Positions 1 through 8,595 are shown, counted from the first letter of the stretch. The stretch is 64,000 bases of DNA from Paenibacillus sp. PastM-3 (GCF_029893965.1 NZ_JARXXP010000021.1:1-64000); one strand, 5' to 3'. Notes: generated by a model not told the origin, from the letters alone. Numbers and translations are program-made.

Positions 1-77
1 AGCATCGTATTCATGGCACATTGGGTTACCTAACGCCTGTTCAGTATCGTCAAGAAGCCCTTAAAAAAGTTGTCTGA
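1..77 (+). mobile_element. C-terminal end of an IS3-family transposase (OrfB), partial
   Basis: The window opens inside a reading frame (first full codon at 3) that ends in TGA at 75-77. The last 24 residues include HRIHGTLGYLTPVQYR, followed by EALKK. This is the characteristic end of IS3/IS150-type DDE transposases (OrfB), where the H-x-x-G-x-x-x-P-x-x-Y segment lies just after the catalytic core. Only the tail is present, so integrity of the element cannot be judged. The right terminal inverted repeat should lie shortly after 77, but I cannot define it without the left end. Confidence 0.8.
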
Positions 78-100
78 TTTACTGTTGACAATCCAACCTC

Positions 101-286
101 CTACAGCTCGGTTAGTGGGATTTTTCCCTTTATTCACCCGCCAACTGGCCATCTACAGCTCAGTTAGTGGGATTTCTCCCTCTATTCGCCCGCAAACTGA
201 CCTTCTACAGCTCAGTTAATGGGATTTCTCCCTCTATTCACCCGCAAACTGACCTTCTACAGCTCAGTTAATGGGATTTTTCCTTT
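101..286. repeat. 52-bp direct tandem repeat, about 3.6 copies
   Basis: Units begin at 101, 153, 205 and 257, so the period is exactly 52 bp. Each starts with CTACAGCTC(A/G)GTTA and continues with a GTGGGATTT or ATGGGATTT pyrimidine-rich block. Units 2 and 3 are nearly identical; units 1 and 4 are more diverged, and unit 4 breaks off near 286. There are no spacers between units, so this is not CRISPR. It sits directly downstream of the IS end. Confidence 0.9.
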
Positions 287-542
287 ACTCCAGCTAAACC
301 ACCTCATCTGCACTATCGCAAAGTTCTCCAGGCATGTAACCCACGCATAACCCACTCAAGCTACTCTAATCTAGCAAACTTCCGAATCGCAATCGACATA
401 AACTCAAATAAGAGGGAAGCTGTGCTCCCCTCCATAAGCAACTTCTAAACTTGTCCAAAACAAACTTCGGTACAGGCAGCACAGCTCGTAAATTTAGGCC
501 CAAGCAGGCGTAAAGAGAATAAACCGTTTTACTCCAACTTCG
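287..542. other. Intergenic, no gene seen
   Basis: This stretch lies between the tandem repeat and the stop codon of the minus-strand LacI gene. I see no convincing reading frame, RNA or strong terminator in it. Confidence 0.5.
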
Positions 543-1559
543 TTACACCGGGGGCCGTACAGACTGCCCCTGCTGAAGTGCAGGCGGAAAGCGGTACGTA
601 ATCGGCACCGCAGCATCCTGATCCTCGATCAGCGAGAGCATAATCTTCGCCGCCTGCATCCCCATCTCGTAGGCCGGCTGGCGGATAGTCGTGATCGCCG
701 GGTTGTAGATCAGGGCAAACTCGGCATCGTCAATGCCGATAACGGACAAGCGGCCGGGAATATCAACCGAATGGCGGTTCGCATATTTCAGGATTTCGCC
801 CAGCACAAGGTCATTGGCGGCTACCAGCGCCGTCGGCGGTTGCGGCCCGTTTAGCAGCTCATCCAGCGCGGCGGAAATCCGCTCCCTGGGCACGCTGCAC
901 ATATAACGCTCATTCAGCGGCAGGCCCGCCTCCTCCATCGCCTTCTTATAGCCGCTCATCCGCTCCTTGCGCGGAGTAATCGCGTTCTCCCCTAGCGGCA
1001 ACGACAGGATGGCGATGGCCTCATGGCCGTTGCGGGTCAGCTCCTTCACCGCTGTCTTGACGGCCATTTCATTGTCCAGCAGCAGGCTCTGGGTCGTTAC
1101 TCCCTCAACCAGCCGGTCCATGAACACCAGCGGATACTCCGCCTCAATCAGCCGCGTGTAAGCCGAGGACTGGTGACCGGTCGGAAAAATAATCAGCCCG
1201 TCCACCTGGCGCGCCACCAGCGTCTCCACATACGTATTTTCCTTATCCGCGTTCTCGTCGGCATTGCAGATAATGACCTGAATGCCCCGGCGCTGCAGCT
1301 CATTCTCGATTGCACGAATGCACTGGATCGAAAGCGAGTAGTCAATATTGGCGACAATGATCCCGACCATATGCGTGCGGTTCTGCTTCAGGCTGCGGGC
1401 CAGGCCGTTCGGCTGATAATTCAGCTCCTCGATTACGTCGGCAATCCGGTTTTTGGTCGCTTCGCTCATGTATTTAAACCGTTTATTCAAAAATTGTGAG
1501 ACTGTGCTCTTCGAGACTCCCGCCTTCCGGGCCACATCCTCAATCGTCAGTTTTTTCAT
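543..1559 (-). CDS. LacI-family transcriptional regulator
   Basis: A 338-residue LacI/GalR-type repressor. The N-terminal helix-turn-helix reads TIEDVARKAGVSKSTVSQFLN, then the hinge region (NYQPNGLARSLKQNRT) and a periplasmic-binding-like effector domain from about residue 60 (VGIIVANIDYSLS) to the end, with the usual IGIDDAEFA segment near 275. I chose the ATG at 1559 because a GGAG lies upstream of it and translation then begins directly with the HTH; the frame is open to an ATG at 1580 that would add seven unlikely residues. The gene stands alone between a terminator and the repeat region, so its target is not evident from context. The effector, probably a sugar or sugar phosphate, is unknown. 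Confidence 0.9.
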   Translation of the reverse strand: MKKLTIEDVARKAGVSKSTVSQFLNKRFKYMSEATKNRIADVIEELNYQPNGLARSLKQNRTHMVGIIVANIDYSLSIQCIRAIENELQRRGIQVIICNADENADKENTYVETLVARQVDGLIIFPTGHQSSAYTRLIEAEYPLVFMDRLVEGVTTQSLLLDNEMAVKTAVKELTRNGHEAIAILSLPLGENAITPRKERMSGYKKAMEEAGLPLNERYMCSVPRERISAALDELLNGPQPPTALVAANDLVLGEILKYANRHSVDIPGRLSVIGIDDAEFALIYNPAITTIRQPAYEMGMQAAKIMLSLIEDQDAAVPITYRFPPALQQGQSVRPPV

Positions 1560-1579
1560 CTTTTCCGCTCCACTCCGCA

Positions 1580-1627
1580 TAAAAAAGCCATACCTTTGAT
1601 ATTATCAAAAGTATAGCTTTTTTTTAG
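1580..1627 (-). terminator. Rho-independent terminator of the sigma/anti-sigma operon
   Basis: A long inverted repeat with arms around AAAAAAGCCATAC and its near-complement on the 1627 side (two mismatches), A-rich on one flank and T-rich on the other. On the minus strand it follows the anti-sigma stop at 1677 and ends in a T run. Its symmetry could let it act in both directions, and it sits immediately upstream of the LacI start. Confidence 0.75.
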
Positions 1628-1676
1628 TAAATTATCCAGATAAAATGAACTAAATTTATTGTTTACTGCAGAGGAA

Positions 1677-2828
1677 TTAACCGCCTTTTTTATATTCCTG
1701 AGACTGATAGTCGTAATACCATTGCTGCCCCGTAAACAGCACGATCTCCGCAGTATATTTCTTTCCATTGAGCTCATAATGGGCAACTCCAGAACCCTCC
1801 AGAACACTATAAACATTTTGGCTAAACAGAATGACAGTCGGTTTTTCTTTATTCTCTATTAATACTTCCTCCTTGAGGAGCTGGCTTTTTCCGCCGGCAA
1901 TATCATAGAGCTTGTTCTTCTGAATATACCCGCCTTTTCCGTCCTCCGTATAATTAACTGCCAATAACTCCTCCCTGTCGGGATTAATAGCCATAAAGGA
2001 TCTGTAAACGGTAAACGAAGCATCTAAATTCAGTATCTCCTCCGGAGCAGATACCTTGCCTGCAGCCGCTTCTTTAAGATTTATTCTGGAAAGTTTCCAC
2101 TTCCGAAAATCCCGCTCCTCCCCGAGCCTGTAGGAATAGTGTGCCACTAGAAGATAATCTCCTGCACTATAAAATTGCCCCAGACCAAAATAAGTCTGTG
2201 CACTCCCTACATACAAAGGAAAAGTATATATTCTTTTGGCGGAATCCGCCGAGAGCTCCACATGTCCCTTAGGAGTCAGGTACAGTGAATAGGGTTCCGT
2301 ATTACGTGTGTATTTCGGCTTGAGGTAATCCGTCATCGGCGGCGGCGGTGACCAGACAATCCCCAGCGGTGTTTCCAGTACCTGCGCATAAGTCTTAGCC
2401 ACATTGGACGGCAGCGGCATATAATACTTTACACCACCCAGCTCAAATTCGGCCGATCCCAGCGGCGGATTGTAAGCCTCGGCTGCTGCGGACGTCGTTG
2501 CAGAAGGGGAGGCAGACGGCGGTACCGCTGCAGCATTCTTTTTGCCAAAAAAGGAGCTTATCTGAGCCGTGTAACCCTCTCCGTCCCCGCCCGCTAGCGG
2601 CCACAGCAGCGCTCCAAGCAGCAGAACTGCCGTCACTCCAGCAAGACCAATGCGCCTGCGCATAATAACCTTCCCTGCCCCGTTACGGCGCTCGGCAGCA
2701 AGCTCAATCCGGGCCATCAGCTGCGGGGTGAATCCGTCTTCCGCGAACGGGCCGCGTCCAGCCTCCCTGTACCATTCGGGCTTCTCTGATTTTACTTCCG
2801 CCTCATCCTCTGCCTGTCTGTGCTTCAT
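1677..2828 (-). CDS. Membrane-anchored protein, probable anti-sigma factor partner of the ECF sigma
   Basis: A 383-residue protein with a charged cytoplasmic N-terminus (about residues 1-55), one transmembrane helix (about 60-80, GLAGVTAVLLLGALLWPLAG) and a large extracellular C-terminal domain after a Ser/Ala/Pro linker near 100-115. That topology and its position suit an anti-sigma factor: its ATG overlaps the stop of the upstream ECF sigma gene by four bases (ATGA), the classical sign of translational coupling. I see no zinc-binding HxxxCxxC anti-sigma motif, so it is not a ZAS-type protein. The extracellular domain could sense an envelope signal. The anti-sigma role is inferred from context. 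Confidence 0.65.
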   Translation of the reverse strand: MKHRQAEDEAEVKSEKPEWYREAGRGPFAEDGFTPQLMARIELAAERRNGAGKVIMRRRIGLAGVTAVLLLGALLWPLAGGDGEGYTAQISSFFGKKNAAAVPPSASPSATTSAAAEAYNPPLGSAEFELGGVKYYMPLPSNVAKTYAQVLETPLGIVWSPPPPMTDYLKPKYTRNTEPYSLYLTPKGHVELSADSAKRIYTFPLYVGSAQTYFGLGQFYSAGDYLLVAHYSYRLGEERDFRKWKLSRINLKEAAAGKVSAPEEILNLDASFTVYRSFMAINPDREELLAVNYTEDGKGGYIQKNKLYDIAGGKSQLLKEEVLIENKEKPTVILFSQNVYSVLEGSGVAHYELNGKKYTAEIVLFTGQQWYYDYQSQEYKKGG

Positions 2829-3361
2829 CGCTCATCCTCCTCCAGCGCTTTTCTCATCTTCTCCCTGGCCCGGGACAGCCGGGATTTCACGGTTCCTTCG
2901 GCTACTCCGAGCAGGGCGGCCATTTCCGCAGTGGACAATCCCTGCTGAATCTCCAGCACCAGCACCTCCCTGTGCTTATCGGGCAGCTCCATAATCAGCT
3001 CCCAGATGCGGTTAACATACTGCTTGCTGAGCGCTTCTTTTTCGGCAGACCATGCTTGTCCGGGAGCCTGGCCTTTTCCCAGCGGAATGAACCGGTGCCA
3101 GAAGCTGTTCCGTCTCCAGCTGAATGCAGTGTTACGGGTAATCGTCAGCAGCCAGGTCTTCAGGGTGGCGCTGCCCCGGTATTTGCCAATATTGCGGTGT
3201 GCCTTCAGAAATACCTCCTGGCTGATGTCATTCGCCTGCTCCCGGCTGCCGGTCAGGAAATACGCATAATTCCACACATCCCGCCCGTAAGTCTCCATCA
3301 TTTCCCGCAGCGTCATGGACGGCGCATAGGCTACGGCATACGGTAACTCTTCACTGTGCAT
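2825..3361 (-). CDS. ECF-type RNA polymerase sigma factor
   Basis: A 178-residue sigma-70 family protein of the extracytoplasmic-function group. Region 2 is seen around YGRDVWNYAYFLTGSREQA and DISQEVFLKAHRNI. Region 4 is at the C-terminus, with LPDKHREVLVLE and the HTH STAEMAALLGVAEGTVKSRL. Region 3 is absent, as in all ECF factors. The ATG at 3361 is preferred because an AGAGGTG lies about nine bases upstream; the frame is open to an ATG at 3430. It is translationally coupled to the downstream membrane protein, its likely anti-sigma. The pair is divergent from the LacI gene at 3600. The regulon is unknown. Confidence 0.92.
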   Translation of the reverse strand: MHSEELPYAVAYAPSMTLREMMETYGRDVWNYAYFLTGSREQANDISQEVFLKAHRNIGKYRGSATLKTWLLTITRNTAFSWRRNSFWHRFIPLGKGQAPGQAWSAEKEALSKQYVNRIWELIMELPDKHREVLVLEIQQGLSTAEMAALLGVAEGTVKSRLSRAREKMRKALEEDER

Positions 3362-3517
3362 ATTCTCACTCACCTCTTTGGTCAATAAGACTCTCCGGAC
3401 TGCATTTGGTTCCCTCAATCTTCCAAACATTATACTTAATCCTTATACGCCGAAAATAATTTGCACTTTTAACTTAAAAAAAATAGTTTTTTACGTTCAT
3501 TTTGTCGTTTTCTTGCG

Positions 3518-3546
3518 TTGTATCCTGTGTAATACAGGAATATAAT
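3518..3546 (+). promoter_or_regulatory. Sigma-A promoter with palindromic operator in its spacer
   Basis: TTGTAT at 3518-3523 and TATAAT at 3541-3546 are separated by 17 bases. The spacer holds the palindrome TCCTGT-GTAAT-ACAGGA (3523-3539), well placed for repressor binding. It lies 54 bases before the start of the LacI-type gene at 3600, so the likely arrangement is autoregulation of a regulator-exporter operon. Confidence 0.7.
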
Positions 3547-3599
3547 AACAGTAATCAGGCATAAGCTGCTGTGTTGTACAGCAAAAACGGGGGATTATT

Positions 3600-4589
3600 G
3601 TGAAAAGCAAAAAAGTAACGCTCACCGAAATCGCCAATGCACTCGGGCTGTCACCGGTGTCAGTCAGCAGAGCGCTGGCGGATCAGGGCGGCATCAGCGA
3701 GGAAATGAAAGCCAAGATTGTGCAAAAAGCAGCGGAGATGGGTTATATCCGGCCCCGCAAGGCAGCTCCTCCGAAAATTCTGGTACTGCACCAGAAGCCG
3801 TATCAGCATGACAACAGTAACTTCAGCTATAAGGTTCAGGGAATCGAAAAGGCGCTGCAGCAGGCCGACACGGATTACAGCATTGAATTTGTCGATAAGG
3901 AGCACCAGAACAGGCAGGCTTTGCCCTACCGTTTAAGTAAAGGCTACAAGTTCGACGGGGTCATTTTTATCGGGCGGTTTAACAGTGACTACATTTCCTT
4001 TATTCATAAACAGATTCCGGCTCTGATTCTGTATGTGGGTTACTCACCGGCCTATGATTACGACAGTGTGTGGTTCAGCTTCCTGCACGCCGGCTACAAG
4101 CAGTGCCAATATCTGATCGGCCGCGGGCACCGCGCAATCGGCTTTGTAGGTAATCTTAGCGCCTACCGCAACAAGGAAAAGAAAACAGGCATCACCTCCG
4201 CGCTGGAGGAGCATGGCCTGCCGGCTGACGGGGCGCTTTTTTGGGAGCGTGATGAGGCGCTTGGGAGCAGGCTGTCCGGGCTGATTGCCGGCGGAGGACT
4301 TCCGACCGCTTTTATCTGTGAGCATGACTTCACGGCCGTAGAGCTGATCCGTCTCTTGCAGGAGCACGGGATCAAGGTACCGGAGGACGTTTCCATTCTC
4401 AGCAGCGGCAACACGGAGATATCCGCTCTTTCAACACCTCCACTTACTACGATGGACCTGAATATCGATTACTCCTGCCAGAGAGTGGTAGCCACACTGC
4501 TCAACCGGATTGCCGATCCGCAGAAGCCTGCGGAGAATATTGCTGTGCTTAGCACTTTTGTGGAAAGAGAATCCGTAAGGAGCATCTGA
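3600..4589 (+). CDS. LacI-family transcriptional regulator upstream of an ABC exporter
   Basis: A 329-residue LacI-type regulator starting at GTG 3600, with GGGGGA about six bases upstream. The HTH is VTLTEIANALGLSPVSVSRAL; the effector-binding domain starts near residue 58 (KILVLHQKPYQ) and runs to the end. The effector domain is atypical in its N-terminal half but keeps a recognisable GFVGNLSAY segment and STPPLTTMDLNID near the end. It ends 35 bases before the first of two ABC exporter genes on the same strand, with no terminator between, so the three probably form one transcript. A LacI regulator with an exporter rather than a sugar importer is unusual. The effector cannot be read from the sequence. 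Confidence 0.88.
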   Translation: MKSKKVTLTEIANALGLSPVSVSRALADQGGISEEMKAKIVQKAAEMGYIRPRKAAPPKILVLHQKPYQHDNSNFSYKVQGIEKALQQADTDYSIEFVDKEHQNRQALPYRLSKGYKFDGVIFIGRFNSDYISFIHKQIPALILYVGYSPAYDYDSVWFSFLHAGYKQCQYLIGRGHRAIGFVGNLSAYRNKEKKTGITSALEEHGLPADGALFWERDEALGSRLSGLIAGGGLPTAFICEHDFTAVELIRLLQEHGIKVPEDVSILSSGNTEISALSTPPLTTMDLNIDYSCQRVVATLLNRIADPQKPAENIAVLSTFVERESVRSI

Positions 4590-4624
4590 GACTGGCAGGT
4601 GTATTTTCAAAAGGTGGGATGTCA

Positions 4625-6355
4625 ATGAAATCCTCTATATTGCTGCGTTTTTTCAAAGCCCGCAAGACTGATTATCTGATCGGGTTTTCTTTTATGTTCG
4701 CCGCCTCCTTTATCCAGACGCTTTTTCCTAAAGTGTTGGGCCACGCAGTGGATTTAATGAAGGTCAGCGGCTTTGACACCCGGCAGGTGCAGCTTCAGGT
4801 GCTGTGGATGTTGCTGATTGCCGCCGGCGTGTTCACCTGCACTTTTTTATGGAGAAATATCATTATCAAAAGCGCACGCAACCTCGAATGTTACCTGCGG
4901 GAAGAGCTGGTCCGGCACTATCTGAAGCTCTCTCCCTCCTTTTATAACAGCCGCAAGACAGGCGATCTGATCGCCTATGCCATCAATGATATTTCCGCGG
5001 TACGGATGACGTTCGGTCCGGCTACGGCGATGTCGTTCAACGGCATTGTGATCTGCTGCTCCTCCATTTACTTCATGTTCGCTACAGTCGATCCCCGTCT
5101 TACCCTGGCTACACTTGCCCCATTGCCTTTTATCATTGTGATTATGCTGTTCAGCAGCCGTAAGGTTCAGACCCGGTTCAGAGTGGTCCAGCAGCAGTTC
5201 GGCGCCGTGTCGGGCAAGGTTCAGGAAAATATCTCAGGAATCCGTGTCATCAAAGCCTATGTGCAGGAGCGTTCGGAAATGGAGCGCTTCAGCGGGCTGA
5301 GCAGCAAGATGAAACAGGCCAATCTGGATCTGATCCGTATCTCTGCCGCGCTGCCGGCGATGATCGAATTCGGCTTTGCGGTCTGTTTTGTCATTAATCT
5401 GGTGTACGGCAGCCGGCTGGTCATGCGCGGGGACATCAGTGTCGGTGATTTCGTCGCTTTTAACGGTTATTTGAGCCTGATCATCAGCCCTATCGTGTCC
5501 ATCGGCAAAATCGTCACTACGATCCAGCGCGGAATAGCCTCTCTGGGCAGATTGTATGAGGTATTGCGGGTGCAGCCTGACATTACGGATTCGCCGCAGG
5601 CGGCAGAGGTGCAGCCTGAAGGAGAGGTCCGGCTTCGTAATCTGACCTTCTTTTACGATGGCTCGGATATGCCTGCCCTGCACAACATCTCGCTCTGCCT
5701 CCCCAGGGGACACAGCCTTGGCATCATCGGCCGTACCGGCTCCGGTAAAAGCACGCTCGCTTCGCTGCTCTTCCGCTTCTACAATGTGGAGCCGGGGCAG
5801 ATCAGCCTGGACGGCAGGGATATCAACGATTACAGGGTTGAGGCGCTGCGCGGAGGAATGGGTTATGTGCCGCAGGACAGCTTTGTTTTTGCCGCTACAG
5901 TTAAGGATAATATCGCCTTTTTCAAAGACGGCTACAGTGAGTCTGAGGTCCGGCAGGCGGCTGAGTCCGCACTGATCGCTGACAGCATCAGCGGCTTTCC
6001 GGACGGCTATGATACGATTCTCGGGGAACGCGGCGTCAATCTGTCAGGCGGACAAAAGCAGCGGCTGGCCATTGCCCGCGCCCTAATCAGTGATCCGGCC
6101 ATTCTGATTCTGGACGATGCGCTGTCGGCAGTGGACAGTGTGACGGAAGGGCAGATTCTGGCGAACCTCAAGCAGGTCCGTGCAGGCAAAACCAATATTC
6201 TGATCTCGCACCGCATCTCGTCCATTAAGGAAGCGGATGAGATTATCGTGCTCGACAAAGGGGTTATCGCCGAACGCGGTACGCATGAACAGCTGCTTAC
6301 GAAAGGAGGACTGTACTTTGATATCTACACGGAACAGCATGAAGACGGCCATTAG
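4625..6355 (+). CDS. ABC exporter half-transporter, degenerate-site subunit (BmrC-like)
   Basis: A 576-residue fused transmembrane/ATPase half-transporter. Six membrane helices occupy about residues 1-315 and the nucleotide-binding domain about 335-576. Walker A is GRTGSGKST, the Q-loop VPQDSF, the signature LSGGQKQR, Walker B LILDDALSAVD and the switch His is in ISHRIS. The catalytic glutamate after Walker B is replaced by aspartate (DD instead of DE), as in the degenerate site of heterodimeric exporters such as BmrCD and TM287/288. The ATG at 4625 is preferred over 4619 because AAGGTGG ends seven bases before it. The partner subunit overlaps its 3' end. The substrate is unknown; drug or lipid export is the family norm. 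Confidence 0.9.
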   Translation: MKSSILLRFFKARKTDYLIGFSFMFAASFIQTLFPKVLGHAVDLMKVSGFDTRQVQLQVLWMLLIAAGVFTCTFLWRNIIIKSARNLECYLREELVRHYLKLSPSFYNSRKTGDLIAYAINDISAVRMTFGPATAMSFNGIVICCSSIYFMFATVDPRLTLATLAPLPFIIVIMLFSSRKVQTRFRVVQQQFGAVSGKVQENISGIRVIKAYVQERSEMERFSGLSSKMKQANLDLIRISAALPAMIEFGFAVCFVINLVYGSRLVMRGDISVGDFVAFNGYLSLIISPIVSIGKIVTTIQRGIASLGRLYEVLRVQPDITDSPQAAEVQPEGEVRLRNLTFFYDGSDMPALHNISLCLPRGHSLGIIGRTGSGKSTLASLLFRFYNVEPGQISLDGRDINDYRVEALRGGMGYVPQDSFVFAATVKDNIAFFKDGYSESEVRQAAESALIADSISGFPDGYDTILGERGVNLSGGQKQRLAIARALISDPAILILDDALSAVDSVTEGQILANLKQVRAGKTNILISHRISSIKEADEIIVLDKGVIAERGTHEQLLTKGGLYFDIYTEQHEDGH

Positions 6356-8120
6356 TCCGCGTCCCAAAAAGTCTGGGTCCGGCGCAGTAAAGCTGCTGCT
6401 GCGGTTATCCGCCCCTTATAAGCTCCAGCTCCTCCTGGCTTGCGTCTGCGTCGTTATTGTTAATGCCGCTTTTCTGGTCCAGCCGCTGCTGCTGCAGCGG
6501 GTTATTGACCATTTTCTGATCGGCGGTGCGGAAGAGCATGGTCTTGATTCTATTCTTGGTCTGGCCTTGCTGTATCTGCTGGTGTCGGCGGCGGGCTCCG
6601 GCTTTTCTTACCTGCAGGCGCTGATTGTGGCCAAAGCCGGACAGAGCCTGATCCATGATCTGCGGGTCAGGGTGTTCGGAATTATCGAGCGGCTGCCGTT
6701 GTCCTTTCTCGACCGCACCTCGTCCGGCCGGCTCATTACCCGGGCGACGAATGACACCGCTGAGGTCAGCGACCTGTATACAGACGTCATTATTTCGCTT
6801 GTTAAGGATGTGCTGCTGCTGATCGGCATTATATACGCCATGCTGATGCTTAGCCCGCAGCTTACGCTTGTTTCTTTTACCGTTATTCCGGTGATTGTAT
6901 TCCTGGTCTTGTTCATCAAAAACAAAATCAAAAAGAACTTCTTCCACATGAAGCATTACATCGGCCAGATCAACGGCTTTATTGCCGAGAGCGTTGCCGG
7001 GATGCGGGTCATTCAGATCTTCCGTGCGGAAAAAGAGAAGGAGGAGCAGTTCCTGAAGCTGAACGGGGACTACTTCCGGACCACGCTGATTCAGGTGCGG
7101 CTCAACAGTATCCTGAAGCCGGCATCGGATATGTTCCAGAGTCTGGCGATTGCCATTCTTGTCTGGTTCAGTGTCGGCCAAATCTCCGGCGGCGTGCTGC
7201 AGATCGGTGTACTTTATGCGTTCACGACCTATATCCGGCAGTTTTTTGCCCCGGTCTCTGATCTTGCGGACAAATATACCTCCATTCAATCCGCGCTGGT
7301 ATCTACGGAGCGCATCGATGAGCTGCTTCGCGAGGAGGAACGGCTGGAGCAGCCGGAGAGCGGAGTCGCTGTGGAGCGGTTGGACGGCACCATTGAGTTC
7401 CGCCATGTCTGGTTTGCCTACAAGGATACCGACTGGGTGCTGAAGGACGTCAGCTTTGTGATCCGCAAAGGGCAGACCGCGGCATTCATCGGCGAGACTG
7501 GTGCGGGCAAAACGACCATTATCAGTCTGATCAACGGTTTTTACCAGGTGCAAAAGGGAGAAATCCTCATCGACGGCATCAACGTCAACGATATCCGGCT
7601 GGATGATCTGCGGCGGAACATTTCCGTTGTGCTGCAGGATGTCTTCCTGTTCTCGGGCACGATCCGCGATAACATTACGCTGGGCGATGAGATTGCGGAA
7701 GAAACTGTACAGCATGCGCTGCAGGCCTCCTGCGCCATTGAGTTCGTGCAGGATTACCCCGGCGGCATCAACGAGCCGGTTACCGAGCGGGGCGGAACAC
7801 TGTCAGCCGGACAGCGGCAGCTTCTCTCCTTCGCCAGGGCCATTGCCCATGATCCGGCGATCTTCGTGCTGGATGAAGCTACCGCGAACATCGATACTCG
7901 CACGGAAAAGCTGATCCAGCAGGCCATCGACAACGTGGCCCGCGAGCGCACCACACTGATCATCGCCCACCGGCTGTCCACCATCGCCGGAGCGGACCTG
8001 ATCATCGCGATGAAGAACGGGCGGGTTGCCGAGTCCGGGCCGCCCCGCAGGCTGCTCGAGCGGGAGGGCTATTATGCCCGGCTGCTGAGGGAGAGCCGGG
8101 CGCATGTGGTGAGTTCTTGA
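6318..8120 (+). CDS. ABC exporter half-transporter, catalytic-site subunit (BmrD-like)
   Basis: About 600 residues with six membrane helices and a C-terminal ATPase. Walker A is GETGAGKTT, the signature is altered (LSAGQRQL), Walker B is complete (FVLDEATANID) and the switch His is in IAHRLST. A noncanonical signature here and a lost glutamate in the partner would pair in the same ATP site, leaving one active and one degenerate site, the expected pattern of a heterodimer. I place the start at TTG 6318 because a strong AAAGGAGG sits about seven bases before it. The in-frame ATG at 6339 has only a weak site. The gene then overlaps its upstream partner by 38 bases, implying coupled translation. 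Confidence 0.9.
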   Translation: MISTRNSMKTAISPRPKKSGSGAVKLLLRLSAPYKLQLLLACVCVVIVNAAFLVQPLLLQRVIDHFLIGGAEEHGLDSILGLALLYLLVSAAGSGFSYLQALIVAKAGQSLIHDLRVRVFGIIERLPLSFLDRTSSGRLITRATNDTAEVSDLYTDVIISLVKDVLLLIGIIYAMLMLSPQLTLVSFTVIPVIVFLVLFIKNKIKKNFFHMKHYIGQINGFIAESVAGMRVIQIFRAEKEKEEQFLKLNGDYFRTTLIQVRLNSILKPASDMFQSLAIAILVWFSVGQISGGVLQIGVLYAFTTYIRQFFAPVSDLADKYTSIQSALVSTERIDELLREEERLEQPESGVAVERLDGTIEFRHVWFAYKDTDWVLKDVSFVIRKGQTAAFIGETGAGKTTIISLINGFYQVQKGEILIDGINVNDIRLDDLRRNISVVLQDVFLFSGTIRDNITLGDEIAEETVQHALQASCAIEFVQDYPGGINEPVTERGGTLSAGQRQLLSFARAIAHDPAIFVLDEATANIDTRTEKLIQQAIDNVARERTTLIIAHRLSTIAGADLIIAMKNGRVAESGPPRRLLEREGYYARLLRESRAHVVSS

Positions 8121-8155
8121 GAGACTGTGTAGCGTGTTTTATTTATTATGCTCAC

Positions 8156-8193
8156 AAAAATCCCCATGCAGTTCTCCTGCTTGGGGATTTTTT
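8156..8193 (+). terminator. Rho-independent terminator of the LacI/ABC exporter operon
   Basis: An 11-bp perfect stem, AAAAATCCCCA paired with TGGGGATTTTT, with a further GCAG/CTGC inner stem and a closing T run. It starts 36 bases after the exporter stop codon. Confidence 0.9.
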
Positions 8194-8335
8194 AAGAGTT
8201 AGCTCTTTTTCTCTGCGGAGTTGTTTTCTTAAAGGACGACAAATCCATGCTGCTAAGAACTATTCGAGCAGGTTTAGAGTTTTTAGATTGCTCATACCAG
8301 TCTTCTAAATAATTAAGTGCTTCATCATAAACATG
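8192..8335 (-). pseudogene. Unidentified 3' gene remnant
   Basis: On the minus strand an open stretch of 47 codons runs from a stop at 8336-8338 to TAA at 8192-8194. The peptide looks like a real protein end (ALNYLEDWYEQSKNSKPARI, then SSMDLSSFKKTTPQRKR), but no start codon or ribosome site precedes it. I do not recognise the family. It seems cut off at its 5' side by the AT-rich block to the right, and its end overlaps the exporter terminator. It could also be chance. Confidence 0.4.
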
Positions 8336-8595
8336 TCACGGATAGAGTTACATAATGGAGGATACATCTTATATTTCATTCTGCTGCAATGGAACTTAGT
8401 TCATTGTATTGAGTGTTATAACATACCAAAAATAGAAGCAACAAACAATTCTCCCAAAACCAACTTATTTTAAAACATTCATTTTTCAAATGCGCTTTTG
8501 GAATCTTTTTATATTTATGGATTTATGTTAAAATAATTTATACAAAATTCATAAGGTGGCGAGAGAAGATTAAAACCAAATTCTTCACGATCTTA
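8336..8595. other. AT-rich spacer without a gene
   Basis: This block is much richer in A and T than the surroundings and holds no convincing reading frame. A promoter for the small lipoprotein gene may lie near 8505-8545 (TTAAAAT, TTTATAC), but no good -35/-10 pair is clear. The composition suggests DNA acquired from elsewhere. Confidence 0.5.

Noticed and set aside
101-286. Tandem repeat considered as a CRISPR array
   Set aside because: The repeat units abut with no unique spacers and no cas genes are present.
6405-7715. A 436-codon minus-strand frame inside the second ABC exporter gene
   Set aside because: The plus strand carries all ABC motifs in frame; the antisense peptide is rich in Gln/Asp/Arg without structure, typical of a shadow frame.
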